Shown one piece after another: positions 33,689 to 41,525 of a DNA stretch of 64,000 nucleotides. A program made the translations under genes and the position numbers. The notes below the pieces were generated by a model that worked only from the letters and a program-made list of their open reading frames with translations, was not told the origin of the DNA and did no database searches. The stretch is from Streptomyces cavernicola (GTDB lineage: Bacteria > Actinomycetota > Actinomycetes > Streptomycetales > Streptomycetaceae): positions 44,052 to 108,051 of the forward strand of contig NZ_JASCIQ010000033.1 of NCBI RefSeq assembly GCF_029968035.1, read 5' to 3'. Numbering within the stretch: position 1 is the stretch's first letter; the number at the start of each line of letters is the position of its first letter.

Positions 33689-34954
33689 ATGGTCCGGGCC
33701 ATCGTGATCGGAGGCGGCGTCGGCGGCCTCACCGCGGCCGCGGCGCTGCACCAGCGGGGCTGGGCCGTGACCGTCCTGGAGCGCTCGCCCGCCCTGGAGC
33801 CGGTGGGCGCGGGCATCTCCCTCTCGCCCAACGCCCAGCGCGCCCTCGATGTCATCGGACTCGGCGACGAGATCCGCGCGCTCGCCGCCTGGCAGCGGGA
33901 CGGCGGCCTGCGCACGCCCGGCGGCCGCTGGCTCTCGCGCACCAGCAGCGAAGCGGTCGCCGAGCGCTTCGGCGGCTCCCTCGTGCTGCTGCACCGCGCC
34001 ACCCTGGTCGACGTGCTCCGCTCCCGGCTGCCGAAGGACGCCGTCCGCACCGGCCTGGCCGCGCGCCTCGCCGACCCGGGCGGACCGGGCAGGCCCGCGA
34101 CGGTCACCACCGACGAGGGCGACCTGGAGGCCGAGCTCGTGCTGGGCGCCGACGGCATCAACTCCGGGGTGCGCGCGGCCCTGTTCCCCGGCCACCCCGG
34201 ACCGACGTACGCGGGATTCACCACCTGGCGGGTCGTCGTGCCGGCGCCCGAGCGGCACTTCGGCTCGCACGAGACGTGGGGCCGCGGCGAGCTGTGGGGC
34301 TCGCACCTGATGAAGGACGGAACGGCGTACGCGTACGCGGCCGCCGGAGTGCCCGCAGGATGGCAGGCTCCCGGCGGCGAACGGGCGGAGCTGATACGGA
34401 GGTTCGGGCACTGGCACGAGCCGATCCCGACGATCCTCGACAGCGCGCGGCCCGAGCAGATCCTGCGGCACGACGTGTACTACATGCGCCACGCCCTGCC
34501 CGCGTACCACCGGGGCCGGGTCGCCCTGCTCGGCGACGCCGCGCACGCGATGACGCCCAGCCTCGGCCAGGGCGGCAACCAGGCGATCGAGGACGCGGTG
34601 GTCCTCGCCCACCACGCCGACCCGGAGCGGGAGCCCGGCCCCGCCCTCGCGGCGTACTCGGCGGAGCGGCTGCCGCGCACGATGGGCATCGTCGCCAAGG
34701 CGTACCGCACGGGCCGCATCAACACCACACGCCTCAGCCGCCCGGTGGCGCTCCTTCGGAACGCGCTGATCGCGGGCGTCGACCGGCTCGGCCCGAACCT
34801 GGTCCTGCGCACCCTCGACGGCATCGTGGACTGGCAACCGCCCCAGCAGGTCCAACCGCCCCGGCAGGTCCAACCGCCCCGGCAGGTCCAACCGCCCCAG
34901 CAGGTCCAACCGCCCCAGCAGGTCCGCCCGCCCCGGCAACCCCAACAGCCATAG
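33689..34954 (+). CDS. FAD-dependent monooxygenase (group A hydroxylase)
   Basis: 421 aa. The dinucleotide-binding GGGVGGLTAAAAL is at residues 8-20, the DG motif is LGADGINS, and the second FAD motif is GDAAHAMTPSLGQGGNQA. This is the p-hydroxybenzoate/salicylate hydroxylase fold; substrates are usually phenolic. The last 40 residues are QPPQQV-like 6-residue repeats from an 18-bp tandem repeat and look dispensable. AGGAGG lies 6 bp upstream of the ATG. It is controlled by the divergent TetR through two operators. Confidence 0.93.
   Translation: MVRAIVIGGGVGGLTAAAALHQRGWAVTVLERSPALEPVGAGISLSPNAQRALDVIGLGDEIRALAAWQRDGGLRTPGGRWLSRTSSEAVAERFGGSLVLLHRATLVDVLRSRLPKDAVRTGLAARLADPGGPGRPATVTTDEGDLEAELVLGADGINSGVRAALFPGHPGPTYAGFTTWRVVVPAPERHFGSHETWGRGELWGSHLMKDGTAYAYAAAGVPAGWQAPGGERAELIRRFGHWHEPIPTILDSARPEQILRHDVYYMRHALPAYHRGRVALLGDAAHAMTPSLGQGGNQAIEDAVVLAHHADPEREPGPALAAYSAERLPRTMGIVAKAYRTGRINTTRLSRPVALLRNALIAGVDRLGPNLVLRTLDGIVDWQPPQQVQPPRQVQPPRQVQPPQQVQPPQQVRPPRQPQQP
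34835..34942 (+). repeat. 18-bp tandem repeat in the 3' end of the monooxygenase gene
   Basis: Six 18-bp units begin at 34835, 34853, 34871, 34889, 34907 and 34925; the last is degenerate. Being a multiple of three, copy changes preserve the frame and only lengthen the Pro/Gln tail. Confidence 0.85.
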
Positions 34955-35033
34955 CCATCCCGGCCGCCCGGCCGCCCCGGCCGCACGTATGCTGCTGAGC
35001 CTCGTACCACCGCGCACAGCAGGGAGCACGCAC

Positions 35034-35954
35034 GTGAAGGTCGGCTGCATCGGGCTCGGCGACATCGCGCAGAAGGCCTATCTGCCCGTCCTCGGCACCC
35101 TCCCCGGGGTCGAGCTGCACCTGCAGACGCGGACGCCCGCCACGCTCGAACGCGTCGCCGCCGCATACCGCGTGCCCGTCGAGCAGGCCCACGCGGACCT
35201 CGACGGGATCATCGCCCAGGGCCTCGACGCGGCGTTCGTGCACGCGCCCACCGCGGCGCACCCCGAGATCGTCACGCGGCTCCTCGAAGCGGGCGTGCCC
35301 ACGTACGTCGACAAGCCGCTCGCGTACGAACTCGCCGCGTCCGAGCGGCTGGTGGAGCTCGCCGAGGAGCGGAACGTCAGCCTCGCCGTCGGCTTCAACC
35401 GGCGCCTCGCGCCCGGGTACGAGCAGTGCGCCGACCATCCGCGCGAGCTGATCGTGATGCAGAAGAACCGGGTCGGCCTGCCGGAGGACCCGCGGACGAT
35501 GGTGCTCGACGACTTCATCCACGTCGTCGACACCCTGCGGTTCCTCGTGCCCGGTCCGGTCGACGACATCTCCGTGCGCGCCCGCGTCCGCGAGGGCCTG
35601 ATGCACCACGTGGTGCTGCAGCTCGCCGGTGACGGGTTCACCGCGCTCGGCATCATGAACCGGCTCAGTGGCTCGACCGAGGAGATCCTCGAGGTCTCGG
35701 GCCAGGACACCAAGCGCGAGGTGCGCAACCTCGCCGAGGTCGTCGACCACAAGGGCCAGCCCACGATCCGCAGGCGCGGCGACTGGGTGCCGGTGGCGCG
35801 GCAGCGCGGCATCGAGCAGGCGGTGCACGCCTTCCTCGACGCGGTGCGCGCCGGTCGGGTGCTCAGCGCTCGCGACGCGCTCGCGACGCATGAGCTGTGC
35901 GAGCGGGTGGTGCGGGAGTCGCTCGCGGCCGGCTCCCGTCGCCCCGGCGCCTGA
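35034..35954 (+). CDS. Gfo/Idh/MocA family oxidoreductase
   Basis: 306 aa from GTG 35034 with GGGAG upstream. N-terminal Rossmann fold (CIGLGDIAQKAYLPVL, residues 4-19) and the conserved EKP-like VDKPLAYE near residue 91. Uses NAD(P) to oxidise or reduce a sugar, inositol or related substrate, not predictable here. TATGCT at 34988-34993 is a likely -10. The last 92 bp overlap the opposite-strand lnt gene, so the two transcripts are mutually antisense at their ends. Cytoplasmic. Confidence 0.9.
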   Translation: MKVGCIGLGDIAQKAYLPVLGTLPGVELHLQTRTPATLERVAAAYRVPVEQAHADLDGIIAQGLDAAFVHAPTAAHPEIVTRLLEAGVPTYVDKPLAYELAASERLVELAEERNVSLAVGFNRRLAPGYEQCADHPRELIVMQKNRVGLPEDPRTMVLDDFIHVVDTLRFLVPGPVDDISVRARVREGLMHHVVLQLAGDGFTALGIMNRLSGSTEEILEVSGQDTKREVRNLAEVVDHKGQPTIRRRGDWVPVARQRGIEQAVHAFLDAVRAGRVLSARDALATHELCERVVRESLAAGSRRPGA

Positions 35955-37704
35955 CCGCCCGTACCGCCTCGACCGCGCACAGCAGGGCGAGCGCCGCCAC
36001 CGCCCCGTACACCGGCCAGTCGCCGAAGCGGACGTAGAGCGTGGTGCCGGTGGCGAGCGGGACGTCGTACGTCCGGGCCGTGCTCTCGTCCGTGCCGATG
36101 GTGCCGCCGACGCGCGCGCCGTCCGGGCCGTGCACCGCGGAGACGCCGGTGAGCGTGGCGTGCACCATCGGGCGGCCGTTCTCGGCGGCGCGCACCGCGG
36201 CGAGCGAGGCGTGCTGCTCGGGCGCCCAGCTGTCCTGGAACGTCGACGTCGCCGACTGCGCGAGCAGCAACTGCGCGCCGGAGCGCGTCAGGTGGCGGCT
36301 CATGTCGGGGAACGCCGTCTCGAAGCACACCAGCGGCCCCACCTTCCCCCAGGCCCGCCCGGCGGGGGCGTCCGCCCGGCCCGACACCGGCAGTACGACG
36401 GGTGCGGTGCCGCGCCTGCGGTCCTCACCCGCGGCCTTGCCGACGGAGGTGGCCCAGCCGAGCAGGCCGCGCATCGGCACGTACTCGCCGAACGGCACGA
36501 GCCGCATCTTGTCGTAGCGGTCGCCGGTCGGACCCTCGGGGCCCACGAGGATCGCGGACTTGAAGATGCCGGGCTTGTCGGAGCGGCGCGCGTCCACGTT
36601 CACCAGGATCTGCGCGCCCACCTCCCGGGACAGCCGCGCGATCCGCTGCGCCAGGTCGGGTCGCGTGGCCAGGTCGTACCCGACGCTGCTCTCGCCCCAG
36701 ACGACCAGGTCGAGACCGCGCCCGGCCAGCGTGCGGGTCAGGGCCTCCTCGCTCGCGAAGCGCTTCGCGGCGCCGACCGCCCCGCCGTTCACGCCGGGCT
36801 GTACGACGGCGACCCGCGCCGAGCCGGCCGGCTGGGGGCGCGGCGCCCACGCCCAGGCCGCGCACGCCGCGACGGCCACGGCGAGGACTCCGGCGACCGC
36901 CGGGACGCGTGCCCGCCGGACGGCGATCAGCGCGGCGCACGCGGTGTTCACGGCGACGACGAGCAGGCTCACCAGCCACACCCCGCCCACCGACGCGACC
37001 CGCAGCGCGGGCTCGACCTGCCACTGGCTCGACCCGAGCAGACCCCACGGCCCGCCCAACCCCTCCCAGGACCGGACCAGTTCGACCATCAGCCAGGCGC
37101 TGGGCACGAGCACCAGGGCCGCCGCCACCCGCCGCGGCGCGGGCGAACCGCCGAGCAGCCGCCGTACGAGCAGCCCCCAGGGCGCCCACAGCGCGCCGAG
37201 CAGCGCGGCGATCACGAACGTGAAGACGTGCAGACTCGGCAGCAGCCAGTGATGCACCGCGAGCATGAAGCCGAACCCGCCGAGCCAGCCGTCGTACGCG
37301 GCCCTGCGCGCCGTCGGCGCCGAGCGGGCGAGCAGCAGCCAGGGCACGAGCGCGACGTAGGCGAACCACCACCAGGACGGTTCGGGAAACGCGAGCGCCG
37401 GCAGCGCGCCCGCCAGGACGCAGAGGGCGGCCCGGCCCCAGCGGGAGTCGAGCAGCCGCCCGCGCACACCGCTCCGCGCCCGCCCGGACGGCTGCCGGTC
37501 CCGCCGGTCCTGCCGGTCGTGCTGATCCCGTCGATCCTGCCGATCGCGCCGGTCCTGCCGGTCCTGCCGGTCCTGCCGGTCGTGTCCGAAGTGCCGACCG
37601 AAGTGCCGGTTCGTGGTGCGCCGGGGCTGGGGCAGGCCCTTCGGGCCGCCGTCCCGGAAGCCGGCTCTGCGCAGTGCGCCGGTCGACCAGCCGGTCAGCT
37701 CCAT
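35863..37704 (-). CDS. lnt: Apolipoprotein N-acyltransferase
   Basis: 613 aa. Adds the third acyl chain to lipoproteins at the outer face of the membrane. Six or so transmembrane helices (about 85-290) precede the nitrilase-like domain, whose triad is complete: E338 (VVWGESSVGY), K399 (YDKMRLVPFGEY) and C460 (PLVCFETAF). The N-terminus is odd: residues 40-75 are RQD/RRD repeats from a 9-bp array, within a roughly 80-residue basic cytoplasmic tail. GGGAGG precedes the ATG at 37704, supporting that start. Overlaps the convergent oxidoreductase gene by 92 bp. Confidence 0.94.
   Translation of the reverse strand: MELTGWSTGALRRAGFRDGGPKGLPQPRRTTNRHFGRHFGHDRQDRQDRQDRRDRQDRRDQHDRQDRRDRQPSGRARSGVRGRLLDSRWGRAALCVLAGALPALAFPEPSWWWFAYVALVPWLLLARSAPTARRAAYDGWLGGFGFMLAVHHWLLPSLHVFTFVIAALLGALWAPWGLLVRRLLGGSPAPRRVAAALVLVPSAWLMVELVRSWEGLGGPWGLLGSSQWQVEPALRVASVGGVWLVSLLVVAVNTACAALIAVRRARVPAVAGVLAVAVAACAAWAWAPRPQPAGSARVAVVQPGVNGGAVGAAKRFASEEALTRTLAGRGLDLVVWGESSVGYDLATRPDLAQRIARLSREVGAQILVNVDARRSDKPGIFKSAILVGPEGPTGDRYDKMRLVPFGEYVPMRGLLGWATSVGKAAGEDRRRGTAPVVLPVSGRADAPAGRAWGKVGPLVCFETAFPDMSRHLTRSGAQLLLAQSATSTFQDSWAPEQHASLAAVRAAENGRPMVHATLTGVSAVHGPDGARVGGTIGTDESTARTYDVPLATGTTLYVRFGDWPVYGAVAALALLCAVEAVRAVRRRGDGSRPRATPAPPARTAHASRARRER
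37497..37586 (-). repeat. 9-bp tandem repeat in the 5' end of lnt
   Basis: About ten 9-bp units (GGTCCTGCC type on the + strand) encode the RQD/RRD run. They are in frame with lnt, so they would vary the length of its cytoplasmic tail. Confidence 0.8.
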
Positions 37705-37837
37705 GCCGTGCCTCCCTCGGCGCCGGACATCCGGTGCGTGCGTACGTCCAGTGTGCTCCCGCTCCGCGATCTTCGACAGAGGACGTGGTCCGCGGCGCGA
37801 GGGCGCGCCGAGCGGGTCGTTCCGGTCAGGTGGAGCG

Positions 37838-37885
37838 GTGGTCGGGAGGAGCGGTGGTCAGGAGGAGCCGTGGTCAGGAGGAGTG
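37838..37885. repeat. 16-bp tandem repeat at the end of the SnoaL-like gene
   Basis: Three 16-bp units (37838-37853, 37854-37869, 37870-37885), GTGGTCAGGAGGAGC type. The last unit contains the stop codon of the gene ending at 37874. Confidence 0.75.
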
Positions 37886-38395
37886 GTCGGGTTGCGGGCG
37901 CGGTGCGGGCGGCTGCTCCCGCAGGCCGTCCGCGTCCCGCCCCTCGATGGCGATCCGGCGCCACTTCTCGCGTACGACGACCCTCGTGACCCGCCAGCCG
38001 ATGCGGGTGCGCAGCACCGAGAACACGTACCGCCCGCCGCACTCGAAGTCCGGGGCGCCGCCGTCGGGCCAGGTGCGCATCGGGTTGGTGTAGTCGGCCT
38101 GCACCTCGGCGGTGTCGCCGACGTCCCCGTCGAGCGGGCCGAAGCGGAGTCTGCGGTTCACGATCAGGTGCTGGCGCATCGGGAAGAGCTGGAGGGTGTC
38201 GGCCAGCCACTCGGCGACCTCGTCGGCCGCGCCTTCGACGCCGCCGGCGGAGCTGTAGTCGGCGCGGCCGTCGGGGCTGAAGAGGCTGCGGTACGCGAGC
38301 CAGTCGCCGTCGTCGACGGCCACGGCGTAGTCGGTGATGAGGGCGTCGATGGCCAGCCGGTCCATCACGGTTGCGAGGTCCACACGCTGCGTCAT
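37874..38395 (-). CDS. SnoaL-like (NTF2 superfamily) protein
   Basis: 173 aa. Cone-shaped NTF2 fold: the helical start VMDRLAIDALITDYAVAVDDGDW, then FSPDGRADYSSAGG and a final strand VTRVVVREKWRRIAIEG. Members include polyketide cyclases, isomerases and dehydratases (as in SnoaL_4), but many only bind ligands. No catalytic assignment is possible. The C-terminus is a Pro-rich tail partly made by the 16-bp repeat. Divergent from nothing obvious; small gap to the next gene. Confidence 0.85.
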   Translation of the reverse strand: MTQRVDLATVMDRLAIDALITDYAVAVDDGDWLAYRSLFSPDGRADYSSAGGVEGAADEVAEWLADTLQLFPMRQHLIVNRRLRFGPLDGDVGDTAEVQADYTNPMRTWPDGGAPDFECGGRYVFSVLRTRIGWRVTRVVVREKWRRIAIEGRDADGLREQPPAPRPQPDHSS

Positions 38396-38487
38396 CGATT
38401 CAGTGTTGTCCCCCGGAGCCGTGAGGCCAAGGGGCGTGCGCGGACCGGTCGCTGTCGGGTCGCCGTCCGTTCGCGGTCGCCTGCCGG

Positions 38488-38664
38488 TCAGGCGACCTTC
38501 ACGACCTCTTCACGAACGGCTGCGGACCAGGCGACGACGAGCACCTGGTACTCAGCACGCTGTTCATCGCTCAACCGCCCGCCGGAGCACAGCATCAGGC
38601 CGCGTATCCGCTCGTTCAACTCGTCTGCGGACCACGGGGCACCCTCGGGCGAAGTGGCGATCAT
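38488..38664 (-). CDS. Small conserved-looking protein, possibly damage-induced
   Basis: 58 aa, predicted helical (MIATSPEGAPWSADELNERI at the start, ending REEVVKVA). ATG 38664 follows TAGACT (38677-38672) by 7 bp with no Shine-Dalgarno, the leaderless pattern. The upstream TTGTCAGAC at 38694-38686, exactly 8 bp from the -10, resembles the damage-type promoter. Function unknown. The SADELNERIRGLM helix could be a binding motif. Confidence 0.7.
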   Translation of the reverse strand: MIATSPEGAPWSADELNERIRGLMLCSGGRLSDEQRAEYQVLVVAWSAAVREEVVKVA

Positions 38665-38671
38665 GTGAAAG

Positions 38672-38694
38672 AGTCTAGGGCCTGGGTCTGACAA
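38672..38694 (-). promoter_or_regulatory. Weaker PafBC-like promoter of the 58-aa gene
   Basis: TTGTCAGAC, 8 bp, TAGACT on the - strand. Seven of nine -35 bases match the consensus, so this is less certain than the other four. Confidence 0.4.
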
Positions 38695-38789
38695 CGGCCG
38701 TGCTCTGCAGGCGACTTCTGTGCCTATCCGGTCACACCCACGGCAATATGCGCGGAAGTCACCCTGCGGAACGCCTCCTTCCGCCGACG

Positions 38790-39131
38790 TCAGTCCCGCC
38801 GCTCGTCGGACCACGGGTCGGGATCGGCGAGAACTTCCGCGAGGGGGCGGCCGGTTCGGGCGGCGACCTCCTGGCGTTCGCGGACCTCGCGCAGGGTGCG
38901 GGGCCGGTAGCCGGGCCCGTCCGGCATGCAGCCGCAGGTCGGGCGGAAGCGCAGGCCGGCTTCGAGGACCACGGCCAGGGCCCGCCACCCGTCGACGTCC
39001 CGGCGCGGCGGTACGGCGAGTTGCTCCCCGGCGTCGATCATCGGCTCCCCGCAGGAGGGGCAGGGGACGGGCTGCGGCGACGCCTTCTTGAACGCGTGCC
39101 GGCAGCCGAGGCAGACGAGATGACTCCGCAT
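38790..39131 (-). CDS. Zinc-ribbon protein
   Basis: 113 aa from ATG 39131 (another ATG lies at 39140). C7-C10 (CLGC) and C24-C27 (CPSC) make a zinc ribbon. The rest is helical and includes another CGC pair, ending in a conserved-looking EVLADPDPWSDERRD. No enzyme motif; it may bind nucleic acid or protein. Small orphan gene on the minus strand, divergent from the antitoxin-like gene. Coding confidence comes from codon bias and the paired cysteines. Confidence 0.72.
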   Translation of the reverse strand: MRSHLVCLGCRHAFKKASPQPVPCPSCGEPMIDAGEQLAVPPRRDVDGWRALAVVLEAGLRFRPTCGCMPDGPGYRPRTLREVRERQEVAARTGRPLAEVLADPDPWSDERRD

Positions 39132-39333
39132 GATGACCACCAGGGCACCGTACGGAGTGGTACGGGCGCGAGGCAGCCCCTTTTCCGTAGGCCAGAACCG
39201 CCGCCTTCTATCCGCGAGAACCGCCGCGAGGGCTGTGAACTGCGGCGGAACCGGCGACGCGGCTCAGCGGATGCACCCCGCGCGCAGGTCCGGGATGCTG
39301 GAGGAACCCGTACAGCAGAGCAGGAGGACTGCC

Positions 39334-39537
39334 ATGTCTGTGATGGACAAGCTGAAGCAGATGATCAAGGGCCACGAGGAGAAGGCCGGTCAGGGCGTCG
39401 ACAAGGCCGGTGACATGGTCGACGAGAAGACGCAGGGCAAGTACAGCAAGCACGTCGACACCGCCCAGGAGAAGCTCAAGCAGCAGCTGGGCACGGACCA
39501 GCAGGCCAAGGGCCAGGACGACCCGCCGCAGCAGTGA
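39334..39537 (+). CDS. Rv0909/MT0933-type antitoxin-like protein
   Basis: 67 aa from ATG 39334 with GGAGG 7 bp upstream. Amphipathic and Lys/Asp-rich, with the family core AGDMVDEKTQGKYSKHVDTA and a Gln-rich tail. In M. tuberculosis the homologue is an antitoxin with an SRPBCC-type toxin partner. Here no toxin gene is next to it, so it may have a different, perhaps stress, role. Expected cytoplasmic and largely helical. Confidence 0.85.
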   Translation: MSVMDKLKQMIKGHEEKAGQGVDKAGDMVDEKTQGKYSKHVDTAQEKLKQQLGTDQQAKGQDDPPQQ

Positions 39538-39573
39538 CGCTCAACTCCTGAGCAGCGTCGACGCCTTCGTGGC

Positions 39574-40446
39574 TCAGCCCGCGGACTCGCCCGCGTGCGG
39601 GCTCAGTACGCCCATGCCGACCAGGATGAACAGGACGATGCCGAGGACGACGCGGTAGTACACGAACGGCATGAAGGACTTCGTGGTGATGAACTTCATG
39701 AACCAGGCGATGACCGCGTAACCGACCACGAAGGCGATGACCGTCGCGAAGATCGTCGGGCCCCACGAGACATGGCCCTCGCCCGCGTCCTTCAACTCGT
39801 AGGCGCCCGAGGCGAGTACGGCGGGGATGGCGAGCAGGAAGGAGTAGCGGGCGGCGGCCTCGCGGGTGTAGCCCATGAGCAGGCCGCCGCTGATGGTCGC
39901 GCCGGAGCGGGAGACGCCCGGGATCAGGGCCATGGCCTGGCAGACGCCGAAGATCAGTCCGTCGCGTACGCCGAGTTCCTTCAGGGTCTTGCGCTCGCGG
40001 AGGGCGCGGTGGCGGCCGCCGGCCTCGTCGCGGGCGGCGAGGCGGTCGGCGATGCCGAGGACGATGCCCATCCCGATCAGCGTGGTGGCGATCAGCCGCA
40101 GATCGCGGAACGGGCCCTCGATCTGGTCCTTGAGCGTGATGCCGAGGACGCCGATCGGGATCGAGCCGACGATCACCAGCCAGCCCATCTGGGCGTCGTG
40201 GTCGCCGCGCATCTCCTTGTTCGTGAGCGAGCGGAACCAGGCCGAGATGATCCGGGCGATGTCCTTGCGGAAGTAGATGAGGACCGCGGTCTCCGTGCCG
40301 ATCTGCGTGATGGCGGTGAACGCGGCCCCGGGATCGTGCCAGCCGGCGAAGGCGGCCGTGAGGCGCAGATGCGCGCTGGAGGAGATGGGGAGGAACTCGG
40401 TGAGCCCCTGCACGAGTCCGAGGATGAAGGATTCGAACCAAGACAT
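39574..40446 (-). CDS. uppP: Undecaprenyl-diphosphatase (BacA/UppP)
   Basis: 290 aa, about eight transmembrane helices. Converts undecaprenyl diphosphate to the monophosphate lipid carrier for peptidoglycan. Signature motifs are complete: LTEFLPISSSAH near residues 15-26 and PGVSRSGATI with the catalytic Arg/Ser loop. Extra copies give bacitracin resistance. The convergent antitoxin-like gene ends 36 bp away. The ATG at 40446 has no clear Shine-Dalgarno; a CTAGCA lies just upstream, possibly a weak leaderless promoter. Confidence 0.95.
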   Translation of the reverse strand: MSWFESFILGLVQGLTEFLPISSSAHLRLTAAFAGWHDPGAAFTAITQIGTETAVLIYFRKDIARIISAWFRSLTNKEMRGDHDAQMGWLVIVGSIPIGVLGITLKDQIEGPFRDLRLIATTLIGMGIVLGIADRLAARDEAGGRHRALRERKTLKELGVRDGLIFGVCQAMALIPGVSRSGATISGGLLMGYTREAAARYSFLLAIPAVLASGAYELKDAGEGHVSWGPTIFATVIAFVVGYAVIAWFMKFITTKSFMPFVYYRVVLGIVLFILVGMGVLSPHAGESAG

Positions 40447-40759
40447 TGGGTGCTAGGCCATTCGCGTGCTGATCATGGACTGACCAGCGAACTGGCAGGT
40501 CAGGACCCCTGAGTGGATGGACGGACGAGGTGTCGGCTTAAGCATCTGACTCTTGTGATCGTCGCCGTTGTTCAGGGGAAGCGTAGCGGCAGCCGTTCGG
40601 GGCCCCGTTCACGGGCTGCGCCTGCCCGGAGAGCTGGGGCTGCGCCTGCCCGGAGAGGCTGCGCCTGCTGGAGAGTTCGGGCTGTGCCTGCCCGGAGAGC
40701 TCGGGCCGTCCCTGCTGGAGAGCCGGGTCCGTGCGTCGCGCCCGGAGACGGGGCGGCCG
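40447..40759. other. Intergenic region with imperfect tandem repeats
   Basis: 313 bp between two - strand genes. Positions about 40613-40723 hold five imperfect units of GCTGCGCCTGCCCGGAGAG type, period 20-26 bp. They could fold into hairpins downstream of the TVP38-like gene. No gene seen. Confidence 0.55.
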
Positions 40760-41488
40760 TCACCCCTCGGCGCCGTCGCCGCGCAGCTTGTGGCGCTTGC
40801 ACCAGGCGACGATCGCCGCGGCGAGTCCGGTCAGGGCGATGAACCCCATGGCGACGAGGAACGCGGGGGACGTCGGCGTGCTCGCCCGGCTGCCCGCCAC
40901 CACGTACGCCGCGGTGTTCGGGATCGAGCCGAGGCCGGTGGCCAGGAGGAAGGGGAACCAGCCCATCCGGGAGATGGAGGCGCAGTAGTTGGCCGCCCAG
41001 AACGGCACTCCGGGAAAGAGCCGCGCGGCGAGGGTCGAACGGAATCCGTGCCGGCTCAGCTGGCCGTCCACCGCGTGCACGACGCGGCCGCGCAGCAGCG
41101 GGCGCAGCGCGTCCTGCCCGAGCACCCGGCCCAGGCCGAAGGCCAGCCCCGCGCCGATGACCGTGCCCGCGAGCGCCCCGACGAGCCCCGCCTGCGTACC
41201 GAACAGGGCGCCCGCGGCCAGGTTGAGCAGCGGCCGTGGGACGAACGCCGCGGTGCACAGGCCGTACGCGACGGCGAACACGACCACCGCCGCCGCGCCG
41301 TTCAGCTGCACCGGCCAGCCGTCGGCGAGCAGCCGCTGCGGTTCGAGGACGAGGACGCTGGTGCCGGCCGCCGCGAGCAGCACGACGAGCAGGGCGAGCC
41401 GGGACCACGGGGCGAGCAGCGCGCGGCCGAAGCGCACGGCGAGGCCCTGGGGAGCGGCGGCCGCGGGCTCTGGCACGGGTTCGAACAT
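40760..41488 (-). CDS. TVP38/TMEM64 (VTT domain) membrane protein
   Basis: 242 aa, about six transmembrane helices. The VTT/DedA fold core is AARLFPGVPFWAANYCAS and the loop GALFGTQAGLVGALAGT, as in SNARE-associated Golgi proteins. Such proteins act as lipid scramblases or transporters. ATG 41488 follows TAGTCT (41500-41495) by 6 bp, so it is probably leaderless. Divergent from the AlkD-like gene; the two promoters are interleaved in 37 bp. Confidence 0.87.
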   Translation of the reverse strand: MFEPVPEPAAAAPQGLAVRFGRALLAPWSRLALLVVLLAAAGTSVLVLEPQRLLADGWPVQLNGAAAVVVFAVAYGLCTAAFVPRPLLNLAAGALFGTQAGLVGALAGTVIGAGLAFGLGRVLGQDALRPLLRGRVVHAVDGQLSRHGFRSTLAARLFPGVPFWAANYCASISRMGWFPFLLATGLGSIPNTAAYVVAGSRASTPTSPAFLVAMGFIALTGLAAAIVAWCKRHKLRGDGAEG

Positions 41489-41525
41489 CCGGGGAGACTA
41501 ACCGACACATATGTGTGATCGCCGT

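Noticed and set aside
41480..41490. TCGAAC/GTTCGAAC as a LexA box between the TVP38-like and AlkD-like genes
   Set aside because: The second half-site is missing and the bases are part of the TVP38-like start codons.
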